Counted from the stretch's first letter, positions 50,190 to 59,630 are shown. The stretch: 64,000 nt of DNA from an uncultured Lachnospiraceae bacterium (GCA_910587715.1 CAJUMV010000017.1:1-64000), one strand, 5' to 3'. Numbers and translations are program-made. Notes: generated by a model not told the origin, from the letters alone.

Positions 50190-51641
50190 ATGGAATTTGA
50201 ATGGTTAAATTCCCGGATTGCGGACGAGACGATGGAGCTTGTCCTGCTCTTTAATGAGGAGGGCAGCATCCTTTACGGTAATCAGACAGCGGCGGCGAGA
50301 CTGGAGTACGACAGGGATAAGCTGACAAGATGCACGATGTCCCAGATATTCAGGCAGGATTTTCCCAATACGCCGGACGGGTTTATCACCTTTGTCAAGA
50401 CGAGCATGAAGGGTGTGAAAGAAATGACGATGTACAGGAGCAACAACTCCTGTTTCTCCGTCAATGTCCGTATTTTTCCGGAGGACGGGATGGACGCCTA
50501 TCTGCTTCTTGCGGAGGATATTTCCGCGCAGAAAAATATGAACATGCGTATCCGCGAGCTGAAGGAGAAGGAAAGCGAGAACAACCGTGCCAGAAATGAA
50601 TTTACGGCAAACGTTACCCATGAGCTGCGCACACCGGTCAACGGCATTAAGGGGCATGTGATGGAGCTTGTGGAGGAGGTCGAAGATCCCGGGCAGAAAA
50701 AGACGCTCGATATTGTCCTTAGCTGCTGCGACAACATGCTGACGATCATCAATGATATCCTCGATTTTGCGAAGCTGGAATCCGGCAAGTTTGTGATAGA
50801 CGAAAAACCCTTCGATTTTCAGGAAATGATGGATAAGGTGGTCGCGACACACAGCGCGGTCGTGAATAAAAAGGAGCTCCACATGAGCGTGGATATTGAC
50901 GAGAAGATCCCGCGCAGGCTGATTGGCGATGAGCTCCGTCTCGTTCAGATTTTGAATAACCTTTTGTCCAACGCCATCAAGTTTACTATGGTAGGCTATG
51001 TCAATCTGGTGGTTGGAATGACCAGAAGAGTCAATGATGAAGTGGAGCTATTCTTCATGGTGCGGGACAGCGGCATCGGCATTTCCCAGAAGGAACAGGA
51101 CCGTCTGTTCCAGAGTTTCAGCCAGGTGGATGCTTCGATCACGAGACGGTTCGGCGGCACGGGGCTGGGGCTTGCCATCACGAAGCAGCTTGTGGAGCTG
51201 ATGCACGGCGATATTCATGTGGAGAGCGAAAAGGGGAAGGGGAGCACGTTTTCCTTTTCAGTACAGCTCAAGAGCGAGCAGATGCTCGACGACAAGCAGA
51301 GCCAGGTTTACGTGAACTGGTCTGAGTACATGAAAGAAGGGGAAGGACAGAACGTGGACCGTCTCATGCAGTTCGGAGAGGCGGAAAACAGGGAAGAGTT
51401 AAAGAAGCGCATGGATAAGCTTGTGCTTTCCATTGAAATGGGCGCATGGGATAAGGCGGAGCTTCTCGCTTCTACGCTCAAGGCACTGATCGAGTCGTCG
51501 GGGGATGAGGATCTGAAGCGGCAGGAGCTGCGCATGGAGATGGCGATCAGAAAAGCAAATTACGACAAGAGCATGGATATGTACGGCAGATTGAAGGATG
51601 CGATCACAGAGCGTATCGGAGATCTGTGGAATCAGGAATAG
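50190..51641 (+). CDS. PAS-domain histidine kinase with a degenerate Hpt-like C-terminus
   Basis: A soluble protein of 483 residues. A PAS domain (about 10-125; LVLLFNEEGSILYGNQTAAARLEYDRDKL), the H-box ANVTHELRTPVNGIKGH, an N-box (ILNNLLSNAIKFT), G1 (VRDSGIGIS) and G2 (GTGLGLAITKQLVELMHGDI) show an active kinase. There is no receiver domain. The last 110 residues are helical, and the segment AWDKAELLASTLKALI resembles an Hpt motif in which the phospho-His is replaced by Ser. It lies between the Hpt gene (9 bases) and the second receiver-HD-GYP gene (14 bases). Confidence 0.93.
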   Translation: MEFEWLNSRIADETMELVLLFNEEGSILYGNQTAAARLEYDRDKLTRCTMSQIFRQDFPNTPDGFITFVKTSMKGVKEMTMYRSNNSCFSVNVRIFPEDGMDAYLLLAEDISAQKNMNMRIRELKEKESENNRARNEFTANVTHELRTPVNGIKGHVMELVEEVEDPGQKKTLDIVLSCCDNMLTIINDILDFAKLESGKFVIDEKPFDFQEMMDKVVATHSAVVNKKELHMSVDIDEKIPRRLIGDELRLVQILNNLLSNAIKFTMVGYVNLVVGMTRRVNDEVELFFMVRDSGIGISQKEQDRLFQSFSQVDASITRRFGGTGLGLAITKQLVELMHGDIHVESEKGKGSTFSFSVQLKSEQMLDDKQSQVYVNWSEYMKEGEGQNVDRLMQFGEAENREELKKRMDKLVLSIEMGAWDKAELLASTLKALIESSGDEDLKRQELRMEMAIRKANYDKSMDMYGRLKDAITERIGDLWNQE

Positions 51642-51655
51642 CAGGAGGATAGCTT

Positions 51656-52732
51656 ATGGAAAATGAAAATGTTAAGAAAAACGCGCCTGCCATTCTGATA
51701 GTGGATGATATCAGTGTAAATGTGACCATTCTGGAAAACATTCTCACGCATGAAGGGTATGAGGCATTGACGGCTTTAAGCGTGCAGGAGGCGCTGGAGC
51801 TGATGAAGCAGACCAGACCGGATCTCATTCTTTCGGATTTGTCCATGCCGGAGATAGACGGGCTGGAGTTCTGCAGGATGTTAAAGAGCGATCAGGCAAC
51901 CAGGGACATCCCCTTTATCTTTATCACGGTGTTAAATACCAGTAAGGAGAAGGAAGAAGCGTTTCTGGCGGGAGCTGTGGATTTTATACCGAAGCCCTTT
52001 GACAATATCGAGGTTCTGATGCGGGTGAACAACCATTTAAGCAGTTACCGTATGCAGCAGGAGATGGCGGATTACAACCGCATGATGCATCGTCTTGTGG
52101 AAGATCAGAAGCAACAGATAGAGAGAGAGCATACCAATGTGCTGCGAGCGCTTGCAAAGATCATGAAAAAGAAGGACGACGATAAGGGGACGCATCGCAG
52201 CAATGTGGCGTACAACTGTAAGCTTCTTGCGCAGGGGATGCAGTTCTCACCGGCATATGAGGATAAGGTGACGGATGAGTTCGTGGAGAACATTGGCATT
52301 GCCTCCAGACTTCATGACGTAGGCAGGTTCCTGATGTCGGAGGAGGAGATTGCGGATGATGGCGGTCCGGACAGGCAGAATTTGGCATACATTGAGAAGT
52401 GTACGAAATTTGGTGATGAAGTAATCGGCGAATTCGACGCGGAACAGGAGATCGGCGGCGCACTGGAAATGACAAGGCAGATTGCGAAGTACCACCACGC
52501 GCACTGGGACGGGTCCGGATATCCGAATGTGTCCGGCGGCGAGATTCCGCTGGAGGCGCGGATTGCGGCTGTGGCGAACGACTTTGACGAGATGACGGCG
52601 CCCGGGTACGGAGAGGCGGCATGTTCTCCGGAAGAGGGACAAAAGAGGATTAGCGAAAGGGGCGGCACATATTATGATCCTGACATTATACAGGTTTTTG
52701 ACAAGCTTTGGAACCGGATGAGAACAAATTGA
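51656..52732 (+). CDS. Receiver-HD-GYP response regulator (variant HD motif)
   Basis: A protein of 358 residues. The receiver domain has AILIVDDISVN, LILSDLSMPEIDGLEF with the phospho-Asp, and DFIPKPFDNIE. After a helix (QQQIEREHTNVLRALAKIMKKKDDDKGTHRSN) comes an HD-GYP-like domain: SRLHDVGRFLMSEEE and YHHAHWDGSGYPNVSGGEIPLEARIAAVANDFD. The HD pair and GYP are kept, but the usual HDxGK Lys is Arg and the following IGIPD is changed, so activity should be tested. It is the likely output of the kinase/Hpt relay encoded just upstream. Confidence 0.9.
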   Translation: MENENVKKNAPAILIVDDISVNVTILENILTHEGYEALTALSVQEALELMKQTRPDLILSDLSMPEIDGLEFCRMLKSDQATRDIPFIFITVLNTSKEKEEAFLAGAVDFIPKPFDNIEVLMRVNNHLSSYRMQQEMADYNRMMHRLVEDQKQQIEREHTNVLRALAKIMKKKDDDKGTHRSNVAYNCKLLAQGMQFSPAYEDKVTDEFVENIGIASRLHDVGRFLMSEEEIADDGGPDRQNLAYIEKCTKFGDEVIGEFDAEQEIGGALEMTRQIAKYHHAHWDGSGYPNVSGGEIPLEARIAAVANDFDEMTAPGYGEAACSPEEGQKRISERGGTYYDPDIIQVFDKLWNRMRTN

Positions 52733-52757
52733 CTTTTATGGAATTGTGTGCTTTAAT
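52729..52757 (+). promoter_or_regulatory. Internal promoter before cheR
   Basis: TTGACT (52729-52734, overlapping the previous stop codon), a 17-base spacer and TTTAAT (52752-52757). Confidence 0.5.
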
Positions 52758-52787
52758 AAAAGGTGGTAATTTGGGGAGGCGGAAGAA

Positions 52788-53588
52788 ATGATTACCGACG
52801 GTGAGTTCCAAAGGATAGTTGGCTATGTGAAGCAGCATTATGGCATTGATTTGAGTCAGAAAAGAGTGCTGGTGGGCGGACGGCTGGAGAATTATCTTGT
52901 CCGCAACGGCTACGCGAATTACAATGAATTTATGGCGAAGGTGGAGCACAACCCGAAAGGCAGTGAGGCAACGGATCTGGTGAACATCCTGACCACGAAC
53001 CATACATATTTTATGCGGGAGAGCGAGCATTTTGATTTTATGAAGAATGTGGCACTGCCGTGGGCGAAGACGAAAACGATGGGCACGAAAGACTTAAGAG
53101 TCTGGTGCGGCGCGTCATCCACGGGGGAAGAGCCGTATACGCTCGCTATGATCATTCAGGACTTTTTTGGGGTGGATCACACATGGGATACCAGACTTTT
53201 GGCGACGGATATTTCCATGAAGGTTTTATCCCATGCTGCCAAAGGCGTGTACTTGAAGGAGGATATTGAACCTCTGCCCGTAAACTGGAAGCGGCATTAC
53301 TTCAAGCAGCTCAATCAGGATGAGTTCCGGGTGAAGGATGAACTAAAAAAACAGGTGATTTTCAAGCAGTTTAATCTGATGGATCCCATTAATTTTAAGA
53401 AGAAATTCCATATTGTGTTTTTGCGGAACGTGATGATTTATTTTCAGGATGATATTAAATATCCGCTTATTAACCGGATTTACGATCACATGGAGCCGGG
53501 CGGCTATCTCTTTATCGGGTTGACGGAGAGGCTGGAACGCCAAATGGTAAAATTTAATTATGTTCAACCATCAATTTATAGAAAGTAG
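52788..53588 (+). CDS. cheR: Chemotaxis protein methyltransferase CheR
   Basis: An enzyme of 266 residues that methylates glutamates on chemoreceptors using SAM. The N-terminal helical domain (1-75; FQRIVGYVKQHYGIDLSQKRVLVGGRLENYL) precedes the Rossmann domain, with YFMRESEHFDFM, the SAM-binding VWCGASSTGEEPYTLAM, and FLRNVMIYFQDD. Start at 52788 with GGAGG upstream. It is followed by CheB after 11 bases, so methylation and demethylation are encoded together. Confidence 0.95.
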   Translation: MITDGEFQRIVGYVKQHYGIDLSQKRVLVGGRLENYLVRNGYANYNEFMAKVEHNPKGSEATDLVNILTTNHTYFMRESEHFDFMKNVALPWAKTKTMGTKDLRVWCGASSTGEEPYTLAMIIQDFFGVDHTWDTRLLATDISMKVLSHAAKGVYLKEDIEPLPVNWKRHYFKQLNQDEFRVKDELKKQVIFKQFNLMDPINFKKKFHIVFLRNVMIYFQDDIKYPLINRIYDHMEPGGYLFIGLTERLERQMVKFNYVQPSIYRK

Positions 53589-53599
53589 GAGTGCAGGAC

Positions 53600-54625
53600 A
53601 TGAAACCGATTAGAGTGTTGGTTGTGGATGACTCGCTGATGTTTCGCAAGCTGCTTGTGCAGGGGCTAAACTCTGATCCGAATATTGAAGTGGTGGCGGA
53701 TGTGGAGGATGTCTATGCCGCAAGAGACGCGATACTTAAGTTTAAGCCCGATGTTATGACATTGGATGTAGAGATGCCGCGGATGAACGGCATAGAGTTT
53801 TTAAAGAGACTGATGCCCCAGTACCCGCTGCCGGTGGTGATGATAAGCGCCTTAAACAACAAGGTGTTCGATGCGCTGGAGGCGGGCGCGGTTGACTTTG
53901 TCAACAAACCGGCGAACCTGACCAAAGATCAGTTACATACGTTTCTGTCGCAGGAGCTGGCGGCGAAAGTAAAGATTGCCTCCACCGCGAAGGTAGGCAG
54001 GTTAAAGAGAGTAGACAATACGGCGGCAGCCGCCCATGTGCCCGTGGCGGGCGGGATAGACCGCATTGTCGCAATCGGCGCCTCCACAGGAGGAACCGAA
54101 GCCATCTTTGAGGTGGTAAAACGATTTAAGAGAGATATTCCGGGCGTTGTCATTGTGCAGCATATGCCGCCTGGGTTTACACAAATGTATGCGGACCGTC
54201 TGAACAACCAGTGCGAGGTGGCGGTAAAGGAAGCACAGACGGGCGACCGCGTGATGCAGGGACAGGTGCTGATAGCGCCGGGTGACAGGCAGATGCGGCT
54301 CGTCAAGGTAAACGGCGTTTATCAGGTGGAGTGCCGGGGCACGGAGAAAGTGAGCGGGCATTGCCCCTCCGTGGACGTTTTGTTCAGCTCTGTGGCAAAG
54401 GCAGCCGGAAACAAGGCGGTAGGCGCGATCCTGACGGGCATGGGAGCCGACGGCGCGAAGGGACTTCTGGAAATGAGAAACGCCGGCGCGCTGACCGTGG
54501 GACAGGACGAGGCGACCTGTGTCGTCTACGGTATGCCGAAGGTCGCTTTCGATATCGGCGCGGTACAGCAGCAGGCACCGATTACGGCAATTGCAGGGAA
54601 GATTTACAGCCTGTTGAGCAAATAG
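53600..54625 (+). CDS. cheB: Chemotaxis-specific methylesterase CheB
   Basis: A protein of 341 residues. A receiver domain (1-120; VLVVDDSLMFRKLL, VMTLDVEMPRMNGIEFL) controls a C-terminal methylesterase/deamidase domain. Its catalytic triad is visible: Ser in IGASTGGTEA, His in VIVQHMPPGFT and Asp in GMGADGAKGL. The ATG at 53600 has AGGAG 8 bases upstream; the GTG at 53591 is too close to it. The phosphodonor is presumably the CheA encoded downstream. Confidence 0.95.
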   Translation: MKPIRVLVVDDSLMFRKLLVQGLNSDPNIEVVADVEDVYAARDAILKFKPDVMTLDVEMPRMNGIEFLKRLMPQYPLPVVMISALNNKVFDALEAGAVDFVNKPANLTKDQLHTFLSQELAAKVKIASTAKVGRLKRVDNTAAAAHVPVAGGIDRIVAIGASTGGTEAIFEVVKRFKRDIPGVVIVQHMPPGFTQMYADRLNNQCEVAVKEAQTGDRVMQGQVLIAPGDRQMRLVKVNGVYQVECRGTEKVSGHCPSVDVLFSSVAKAAGNKAVGAILTGMGADGAKGLLEMRNAGALTVGQDEATCVVYGMPKVAFDIGAVQQQAPITAIAGKIYSLLSK

Positions 54626-54656
54626 ATACTACTTTGAAGAAAGGAGCTGAGCGCAT

Positions 54657-55049
54657 ATGAAGATTTTGTTGGCAGAGGACGATTTCGCCAGCCGGAAGTT
54701 TATGGATAAGCAGCTCTCGCGTTACGGAGAATGTGACGTGATGGTGGATGGCGAAGAGGCTGTGGATGCATTTATGATGGCGCTGGAGGACGGAGAACCC
54801 TATGACTTGGCATGTCTGGATGTGATGATGCCGGTTATGGACGGTTATCAGGTGTTAAAGGCAATCCGCGATATTGAAGCGCAGAAGGGCATTCCCAAGA
54901 GCAAGCGTGTCAAAGTCATTATGACGACTGCGCTGAATGACGAACGCAATGTAAAGATGGCGTTTGAACTTGGATGCGAAGCCTATGCCGGGAAACCGAT
55001 CGATGTGGAGAAGTTTGAAAAGGTATTAAAAAAGCTTGGGCTGATTTAG
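54657..55049 (+). CDS. Single-domain CheY-like response regulator
   Basis: A protein of 130 residues forming one receiver domain: ILLAEDDFASRKFM, DLACLDVMMPVMDGYQVL with the phospho-Asp, MTTALND with the switch Thr, and YAGKPID with the conserved Lys. No output domain. It could be the motor- or effector-directed CheY of this system or a phosphate sink. Its larger alpha4 region differs from the classical CheY FliM-binding face (inference). AAAGGAGC site upstream; it sits between cheB and cheA. Confidence 0.9.
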   Translation: MKILLAEDDFASRKFMDKQLSRYGECDVMVDGEEAVDAFMMALEDGEPYDLACLDVMMPVMDGYQVLKAIRDIEAQKGIPKSKRVKVIMTTALNDERNVKMAFELGCEAYAGKPIDVEKFEKVLKKLGLI

Positions 55050-55082
55050 GAAATCTGGAAATCCTTAAGATGAGGAGGAAAT

Positions 55083-57218
55083 ATGGCAGAAGAATTCAAC
55101 ACAGAAAGTATGCTTGACATGTTTTTGTACGAGAGCGGACAGCTCCTGGAAAAACTGGAAGGCATTATATTGGAAAAACAGGATGCTGATTGCTTCGATG
55201 ATGCCGATATCAATGAGATTTTCCGCGTCATGCACACCATTAAAGGTTCCTCAGGCGTTTTGATGTATGAAAACATCACGAAAGTGACCCATAAACTGGA
55301 GGATGTGTTTTACTACCTGAGAGAATCCCATCCGGATAACGTGCCACACATGGAGCTTGTGGAAAAAGTGCTTGCTGTGTCGGATTTTGTGACGGGTGAG
55401 CTTGACAAGCTGAAAAGCGGCGATACGCCGGACGGTGATGAGAAACAACTGGTGGAGGATCTGGATGAGTTCCTTGGCCGCCTAAAGGGCGAGATCAAGA
55501 ACCAGGGCATTCAGATGCCGCAGGCTAATAAGCATGTGGAGCCGACACAGTTCTACATCACGCCGGTGGCGGGTGATGACAGTCATTTTTATCGGATTTC
55601 GATCCATTACCGAAGTGATACGCAGATGAGCAATCTGAGGGCGTATTCAGCGACTTATGCGTTAAAAGAGGTGGCGGAGGATCTGCTCTACACACCGGAC
55701 GACATCCTTTCTAATGAAGCGAGCGCTGATGTAATCGTGGCGGAAGGTTTTCACATGCTGCTGCAGACGAAAAGCTCCAAGGAGGAAGTGATTGCGCTAA
55801 TTGACAGCTCCGAGGCGGAGGAGATTAACTTCGACGAACTCTCCAAAGAGGAGTACGGCAGAGCACTCAGCGAATTTGGCAGAGAGGAAGCCGAGCCTGT
55901 GGCTGCTGCGCCTGCGGCTGCGAAAGACGATGCAAATAAAGAGGCGAAGAAGGAAGGACCGAAGCCTGGTGACTACGTAGTCAAGACCAAGGAAGCCGGC
56001 AAAGGTAAGACGCTGGCGAAGAACCAGCCTAAGCAGCAGAGCATTATCAGCGTAAACGTAGAGAAGATGGATGCGCTGATGGATCTGATCGGTGAGTTGG
56101 TGATTGCGGAAGCGGTAGTACTGCAGAATCCTGACCTGAAAGTACCGGGGCTGGAGCTTTCCAATTTCCAGAAAGCCTCCGGACAGCTTTCCAAGATTAC
56201 GACGGAGCTGCAGGAAGTTATCATGTCGATGCGTATGATGCCCCTTACCAATACGTTCCAGAAGATGCGCAGAATCGTATTCGACGTATCCAGAAAACTT
56301 GGTAAGGATATTGAGCTTGAGGTGGTCGGTGAGAACACGGAAGTGGATAAAAATATCATCGAACACATTACAGACCCGCTGATGCACCTTGTAAGAAATT
56401 CCGTGGACCACGGTATCGAGGAGAACGCGGAAGACCGTACTTCCATCGGTAAGCCGGCAAAAGGTAAGATTACGCTGGAAGCAAAGAACGAGGGCGGCAA
56501 GGTTTATATCAGCGTGAAGGACGATGGCAAGGGTCTGAATAAAGAGAAGCTGTATCAGAAGGCTCTGGATAAGGGTCTGATTGAAAACAAGCCGATGAGC
56601 GAGTTTACGGAGAAGGAGATTTTCCGATTTATCACGCTGCCGGGCTTCTCCACGAAGGAGGAGGTAACCGAATACTCCGGCAGAGGCGTGGGCATGGACG
56701 TGGTGGTGAAGAACATCCAGTCCATCAGCGGCAGACTGGATATTTCCAGCGTAGAATTTGAAGGGTCAGAAATGACGCTGGTCATCCCGCTTACGCTGGC
56801 GATTATCAACGGCATTGTGGTACAGGTAGGCAATTCCCCGTTTGTGATTGAAACGGCGTCGATTAAGGAATTTGTGAGGGTGGGTGAAGATTCACTCATC
56901 AGCGAGCCGAGCGGCGAGGAATATATTGTGCTGAGAGGGGAGTGTTATCCCTTTATCCGCCTGAATGAAAGGTATGACCTGCCTGATTCGATCAATAAGA
57001 TTGAAGAGGGAATCATTGTTGTGTTAGAACATGAAGGCAGTCAGGTATGTGTTCTGATTGACAAACTGCTGCAGGAACAGGAGATCGTGGTCAAACCGAT
57101 CCCTTCCTATGTCAGAAAGGTCAAAGGTCTTTCGGGCTGTACGCAGCTTGGCGACGGAAGCATTGCACTGATCCTAGATATTGCCGGATTGCTGATGCAG
57201 GACGGAGAAAGGAGATAG
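55083..57218 (+). CDS. cheA: Chemotaxis histidine kinase CheA
   Basis: A protein of 711 residues. The P1 Hpt domain (1-115) has the phospho-His in FRVMHTIKGSSG (His51). A P2-like domain spans about 165-275, and an Ala/Lys-rich linker about 276-315. The dimerisation helices (VNVEKMDALMDLIGELVIAEA) follow. The catalytic domain has the N-box HLVRNSVDHGIEE (about 434), G1 KDDGKGLNK (about 479) and G2 GRGVGMDVV (about 534). A C-terminal CheW-like domain ends LGDGSIALILDIAGLL. All P1-P5 parts are present. The start at 55083 has GAGGAGG upstream; cheW follows after 3 bases. Confidence 0.96.
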   Translation: MAEEFNTESMLDMFLYESGQLLEKLEGIILEKQDADCFDDADINEIFRVMHTIKGSSGVLMYENITKVTHKLEDVFYYLRESHPDNVPHMELVEKVLAVSDFVTGELDKLKSGDTPDGDEKQLVEDLDEFLGRLKGEIKNQGIQMPQANKHVEPTQFYITPVAGDDSHFYRISIHYRSDTQMSNLRAYSATYALKEVAEDLLYTPDDILSNEASADVIVAEGFHMLLQTKSSKEEVIALIDSSEAEEINFDELSKEEYGRALSEFGREEAEPVAAAPAAAKDDANKEAKKEGPKPGDYVVKTKEAGKGKTLAKNQPKQQSIISVNVEKMDALMDLIGELVIAEAVVLQNPDLKVPGLELSNFQKASGQLSKITTELQEVIMSMRMMPLTNTFQKMRRIVFDVSRKLGKDIELEVVGENTEVDKNIIEHITDPLMHLVRNSVDHGIEENAEDRTSIGKPAKGKITLEAKNEGGKVYISVKDDGKGLNKEKLYQKALDKGLIENKPMSEFTEKEIFRFITLPGFSTKEEVTEYSGRGVGMDVVVKNIQSISGRLDISSVEFEGSEMTLVIPLTLAIINGIVVQVGNSPFVIETASIKEFVRVGEDSLISEPSGEEYIVLRGECYPFIRLNERYDLPDSINKIEEGIIVVLEHEGSQVCVLIDKLLQEQEIVVKPIPSYVRKVKGLSGCTQLGDGSIALILDIAGLLMQDGERR

Positions 57219-57221
57219 TAC

Positions 57222-57761
57222 ATGGCGGAAGAGTTATTAAAAACCGAAGAAGCCGAAGAGAACGAAGAACTGTTGGAAGAAGATTCCCAGAAGGGAATGT
57301 ACATGACATTCCAGACGGGGAAAGAAATCTTTGGCATAAGCATCAGCTATGTAAATGAAATCATTGCGATGCAGCCGATTGCGGCAATTCCGGAGGTAGA
57401 CGATTACATTAAAGGCTTGATTAATCTTCGGGGTAAGATTATTCCTGTGATTGATGTTCGTGTCAGGTTTAAAATGGAACCATGCGAATATACGGACAGG
57501 ACGTGTATTATCGTTATCGATGTGAAATCAACCACAATCGGTTTGATTGTGGAGAGATTGGCGGAAGTAGATACTATTGCAGAGGACAGTATCGCGCCGC
57601 CGCCGTCCCTGGGAAGAAAGGAACATGAACATAATAAATATGTTTGTGGACTCGCCAGAACGGGAGATACGGTGACGCTCCTTCTCGACCCCGAGAAGCT
57701 GATTAAGCAGGACGATATTGTGGCAGCAATGGAAGATGTTCGCAAGGAAGAACAATCATAA
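57222..57761 (+). CDS. cheW: Chemotaxis coupling protein CheW
   Basis: An adaptor of 179 residues that links CheA to the receptor. An acidic N-terminal extension (about 1-25; Glu-rich) precedes the tandem SH3-like fold: MTFQTGKEIFGISISYVNEII, IPEVDDYIKGLINLRGKIIPVIDVRVRF and CIIVIDVKSTTIGLIVERLAEV. The NLRG motif that contacts the receptor hairpin is intact. It begins 3 bases after cheA, and the receptor gene follows after 15 bases. Confidence 0.95.
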   Translation: MAEELLKTEEAEENEELLEEDSQKGMYMTFQTGKEIFGISISYVNEIIAMQPIAAIPEVDDYIKGLINLRGKIIPVIDVRVRFKMEPCEYTDRTCIIVIDVKSTTIGLIVERLAEVDTIAEDSIAPPPSLGRKEHEHNKYVCGLARTGDTVTLLLDPEKLIKQDDIVAAMEDVRKEEQS

Positions 57762-57776
57762 AAAGGAGAAACTACC

Positions 57777-59558
57777 ATGAAGAAGAAATTTTCAATTAAT
57801 GACATGACAGTCAGAAATAAGATTACTTTGTTTAGTGTGTTAATGCTGGGTCTGATGCTTATCCTTTCAGCAGTGGGCATATGGTCCTCCAATATGGTAA
57901 ACCAGGCGCGGACGGGTCTGAATAACAGTGCGCTGGCACAGTTTGATATCACGCAGGGATTCGCTGATTTCTGTAATATCAAGGTTCGGGTGCGCAACAT
58001 CCTGTTTGCCTACTATGATGATCCTGATGCAATGCAGCAGCAGGAGCAGTTGATTGAGGAGTATAAGGCAGACGCCAGAAAGTATCTGGATCTTTTCGAA
58101 GACAGAATGGTAAGTCTGTCGCCCGAGATTCAGGCACAGTACCAGACTGTGGAGGATAAGATCAATTCCTGGTATGAGTCCACGCAGGAAGATATTGATA
58201 TGGCGAAAGCCGGTCAGGTAGAGCAGGCGGTAAACGCTCTGATGACCAACGGCAAAGTGATTGCGGATGATGTGGAGAACGGTCTCACAGAGCTGATCAG
58301 TGCGATAGAAACAGATACTAAGGAGAAAGAAGTGAAAATCCAGCAGCAGCTGACCGGACTGACCATTCTGCAGGTGGCGGTTATGGTTCTGGCGGTTCTG
58401 ATCACCATTATGTACTGCCTGTTCCTGATCAAAGCAATCACAAGACCGATGGCGAAGCTGTCAGAGGCGGCTAAGAAGATGACCATGGGCGACATCGACG
58501 TCGATTGTGAGAAGATTTACAATGATGATCTGGGTGAGCTGCTTGATGAGTTTGCACAGATGGCAGATGCAATCAGAGAACAGACCAGAATTACCGAGGC
58601 AATCTCTAAGGGCGACTTGACCAGAGAAGCAAATCCCCGCAGTGACAGGGATGTGCTGGGCAAGGCAATCGTCAGACTGCTTTCCGAGAACAACATGACA
58701 CTGAGCAATGTAAAAGAGGCGAGCGCACAGATTACCGTCGGCTCCGAGCAGGTGGCAAATGCCAGCCAGGCTCTGGCACAGGGTTCTACCGAGCAGGCAA
58801 GCGCGATTCAGCAGGTAACCGCTTCCATGGACGAGGTAACACAGCGTACCAAGGCTAACGCGACAGAAGCAGGCGAAGCAAATGTTCTGGTACAGAATAT
58901 CAAACAGATGGCTACCTCCGGCAATGAGCAGATGAAGTCCATGATTGGCGCGATGGATGATATCAACGCATCCTCCGAGACGATTTCCAAGATTATTAAG
59001 ACCATTGACGATATCGCGTTCCAGACCAATATCCTTGCGCTGAATGCAGCGGTTGAAGCGGCGAGAGCAGGTGTACACGGCAAGGGCTTTGCGGTTGTGG
59101 CTGAGGAAGTAAGAAATCTGGCAGCGAAGAGTGCGGCTGCGGCAAGCGAGACAGCAGAGATGATTGACGACACGATACATAAAGTCGGCAACGGTACAAA
59201 GATTGCGCAGGATACGGCGAAGTCTCTGGATGAGATCGTAACCTCTATCGACGAGATCGTAGGTCTAATCAGCAACATTACATCTTCCTCTAATGATCAG
59301 GCGACGGCAATCTCCCAGATTGATCAGGCGATTTCCCAGGTATCTACCGTGGTACAGACCAACGCGGCTACCAGCCAGCAGTGTGCGGCGGCAAGTGAGG
59401 AGCTTTCCAATCAGGCAGTTACCCTTAAGAACCTTATGGCGAGATATCAGCTGGCTACAAACAACGGTATGGGCGCCAGCAGTTTTGCGGACAGCACGCC
59501 TACTTACAGCAGCGAGCCGACAATCTCTCTGGACGGGGATTACGACGACAAGTATTAA
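57777..59558 (+). CDS. Methyl-accepting chemotaxis protein
   Basis: A receptor of 593 residues. Membrane helix 1 (about 17-37), an extracellular four-helix-bundle sensor (4HB_MCP type, about 38-190), helix 2 (about 195-222), HAMP (about 223-276) and a long signalling hairpin. The hairpin tip is the strongly conserved IDDIAFQTNILALNAAVEAARAGVHGKGFAVVAEEVRNLA. Flanking Gln/Glu-rich helices offer methylation sites. The extreme C-terminus (ISLDGDYDDKY) has no NWETF-type CheR-docking pentapeptide. It is the only receptor in the window and ends the operon before a terminator. Confidence 0.95.
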   Translation: MKKKFSINDMTVRNKITLFSVLMLGLMLILSAVGIWSSNMVNQARTGLNNSALAQFDITQGFADFCNIKVRVRNILFAYYDDPDAMQQQEQLIEEYKADARKYLDLFEDRMVSLSPEIQAQYQTVEDKINSWYESTQEDIDMAKAGQVEQAVNALMTNGKVIADDVENGLTELISAIETDTKEKEVKIQQQLTGLTILQVAVMVLAVLITIMYCLFLIKAITRPMAKLSEAAKKMTMGDIDVDCEKIYNDDLGELLDEFAQMADAIREQTRITEAISKGDLTREANPRSDRDVLGKAIVRLLSENNMTLSNVKEASAQITVGSEQVANASQALAQGSTEQASAIQQVTASMDEVTQRTKANATEAGEANVLVQNIKQMATSGNEQMKSMIGAMDDINASSETISKIIKTIDDIAFQTNILALNAAVEAARAGVHGKGFAVVAEEVRNLAAKSAAAASETAEMIDDTIHKVGNGTKIAQDTAKSLDEIVTSIDEIVGLISNITSSSNDQATAISQIDQAISQVSTVVQTNAATSQQCAAASEELSNQAVTLKNLMARYQLATNNGMGASSFADSTPTYSSEPTISLDGDYDDKY

Positions 59559-59563
59559 GAAAT

Positions 59564-59630
59564 GTGCAGACCGCGACAGTCTGCACAACATAGAGGAGAG
59601 AGCCATTGCCTGCGTGCGGTGGCTCTTTTT
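59564..59630 (+). terminator. Double hairpin terminator of the chemosensory operon
   Basis: First hairpin GTGCAGAC (59564-59571) with GTCTGCAC (59579-59586). Second AGAGCCA (59599-59605) with TGGCTCT (59620-59626), followed by TTTT (59627-59630). Confidence 0.8.
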
